Both the position numbers and the translations under genes were made by a program. Below are positions 41,100 to 41,925 of a stretch of 41,925 nucleotides of DNA, one piece after another (the stretch's first letter is position 1; the number at the start of each line of letters is the position of its first letter). Below the pieces are notes generated by a model. It saw only the letters and a list, made by a program, of their open reading frames with translations, was not told the DNA's origin and ran no database searches. Where the stretch lies: the NCBI GenBank assembly GCA_037132135.1, contig JBAXPR010000018.1:1-41925 (forward strand). The letters are read 5' to 3'. This DNA comes from BOG-933 sp037132135. Its GTDB lineage: Bacteria > Pseudomonadota > Alphaproteobacteria > Azospirillales > Azospirillaceae.

Positions 41100-41925
41100 A
41101 TGCTCAATAATTTAAAAATCGGCGTGAAGCTGGTCGGAATGCAGGCGACGATGCTGATCCTGCTGATTGCCGTCGGCGTGACCGGCATCTATGGCATGGG
41201 ACAAATCGCCGCCGGATTGCACACGGTCTACGAGGACCGCACGGTTTGTCTGGTCCAGCTCTCCCATATCCTCGATGCCATCCACCGCATGCGCGCCAAC
41301 ATCCTGCGGATGGCGGCAACGCCGGCCGGCGGCTCGGAGGCCGCGGTTCAGAGGGGACTCGAAAAAATCGCCGAGGCCGACCAGGAGCACGACAAGGAAT
41401 GGCGGGACTATACCTCCAGTTATTTCACGCCCGAAGAAAAGCTCCTGGCCGACACCCTGGCCGGCAAGCATGCGGGCTATCTCAAGAAGCGGGCGGCCTC
41501 GCTCGATCTCGTTAAGGCCGGGGTCCGCGGCGAGCGTCTGGATGCCGCGGTCGTCGAGGCCGGCGCCGCCTTCGACGAAACCCGCGACGCCCTCAAGAAG
41601 CTGGTCACCCTGCAGGAACGGGTGGCGCTCGAAGAATACACCAAGGCGACCAAACTCTTCGAAACCCTGCGCAGCGGCGACATGGTGCTGATGGCCGCCG
41701 CGCTGGTGATGGCCGGGTTACTCTCGCTGCTGGCGTTCCGCTCGATCGCGGCGCGGGTCACGGGCATGACCGCCGCAATGCACCGCCTGGCCGGGGGCGA
41801 CACCACCGCCGAGGTGCCCAGCGTCGGCCACGGCGACGAGATCGGCGCGATGGCCGATGCGGTGCAGGTGTTCAAGGACAACGCGCTGGCGATGGAGCGG
41901 ATGCGCGCCGACCAGGAGCGGCAGA
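41100..41925 (+). CDS. Methyl-accepting chemotaxis protein, 5' part (cut by window edge)
   Basis: The frame from ATG 41100 is open to the end of the window (275 codons visible). It has helix 1 (about 12-33), a periplasmic four-helix-bundle type sensor (about 34-193) with VYEDRTVCLVQLSHILDAI and MRANILRMAA, helix 2 (about 195-216) and a HAMP domain (about 217-270) containing RLAGGDTTAEVP and DEIGAMADAVQVFKDNA. The sensor resembles the 4HB_MCP family, which senses small ligands or intermediates at the inner membrane. The signalling domain would lie beyond 41925. The GGGG stretch some seven bases upstream could serve as ribosome binding site. The 176-base region before it holds a Fur-like palindrome and a sigma-54-like promoter, suggesting regulated expression. 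Confidence 0.9.
   Translation, partial: MLNNLKIGVKLVGMQATMLILLIAVGVTGIYGMGQIAAGLHTVYEDRTVCLVQLSHILDAIHRMRANILRMAATPAGGSEAAVQRGLEKIAEADQEHDKEWRDYTSSYFTPEEKLLADTLAGKHAGYLKKRAASLDLVKAGVRGERLDAAVVEAGAAFDETRDALKKLVTLQERVALEEYTKATKLFETLRSGDMVLMAAALVMAGLLSLLAFRSIAARVTGMTAAMHRLAGGDTTAEVPSVGHGDEIGAMADAVQVFKDNALAMERMRADQERQ

Noticed and set aside
1..41925. tRNA or rRNA genes, CRISPR arrays, insertion sequences, prophage or attachment sites
   Set aside because: I looked in every intergenic stretch on both strands and saw no cloverleaf, regularly spaced repeats, transposase or integrase.

Overview
The window is GC-rich DNA from an alphaproteobacterium, most likely a Rhodospirillales member of the Magnetospirillum/Phaeospirillum type. 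The main reasons are a class I (archaeal-type) lysyl-tRNA synthetase, the gene order argS - SPOR protein - nagZ - M50 protease - scpA - scpB, and the density of membrane sensors (two hybrid histidine kinases, two chemoreceptors and one broken PAS sensor). This placement is inferred from gene content, not from a database match. I see no rRNA, tRNA, insertion sequence, prophage or CRISPR array.

Layout. (1) 0.1-5.5 kb: a dCACHE-PAS sensor that loses its output domain and runs without a stop into the antisense strand of glycogen phosphorylase glgP; then, on the minus strand, a small exported protein and mutM. (2) 5.5-12.1 kb, minus strand: two large hybrid histidine kinases joined by a TGATG overlap. 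The upstream one has two CHASE-like sensor modules; the downstream one ends in an Hpt domain. (3) 12.3-15.2 kb: a chemoreceptor with a C-terminal PilZ domain and a further C-terminal sensor-like domain. (4) 15.6-16.9 kb: a 52-residue protein with its own terminator, an AT-rich gap, and a DedA-family membrane protein. (5) 17.1-19.9 kb, plus strand: lysK and a membrane fatty-acid desaturase. (6) 19.9-33.5 kb, minus strand: a 13.6-kb cluster reading giant exported beta-repeat protein, alpha-2-macroglobulin, penicillin-binding protein 1C. (7) 33.6 kb: a stand-alone PAAR protein. (8) 34.0-40.1 kb, plus strand: argS - SPOR - nagZ - M50 protease - scpA - scpB. (9) 40.2 kb to the end: a two-helix membrane protein of unknown function, then a chemoreceptor cut by the window edge. 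A Fur-box-like palindrome and a sigma-54-like promoter lie ahead of that chemoreceptor.

The best candidate for something undescribed is the first gene of the A2M/PbpC cluster (28150-33483). A thioester A2M paired with PBP1C is a known bacterial module thought to trap proteases and repair the wall after envelope breach. Here it is preceded by, and overlaps, a 1777-residue secreted protein built of repeated short beta motifs that I cannot assign to a family. Other notable points are the MutM lacking its fourth zinc cysteine, the tandem CHASE kinase, the MCP-PilZ-sensor fusion, and the iron- and sigma-54-like control region of the last gene.

Most very long open frames opposite glgP, the kinases, the MCP, A2M, the giant protein and the nagZ-scpA region are antisense shadows typical of GC-rich DNA and are not annotated.
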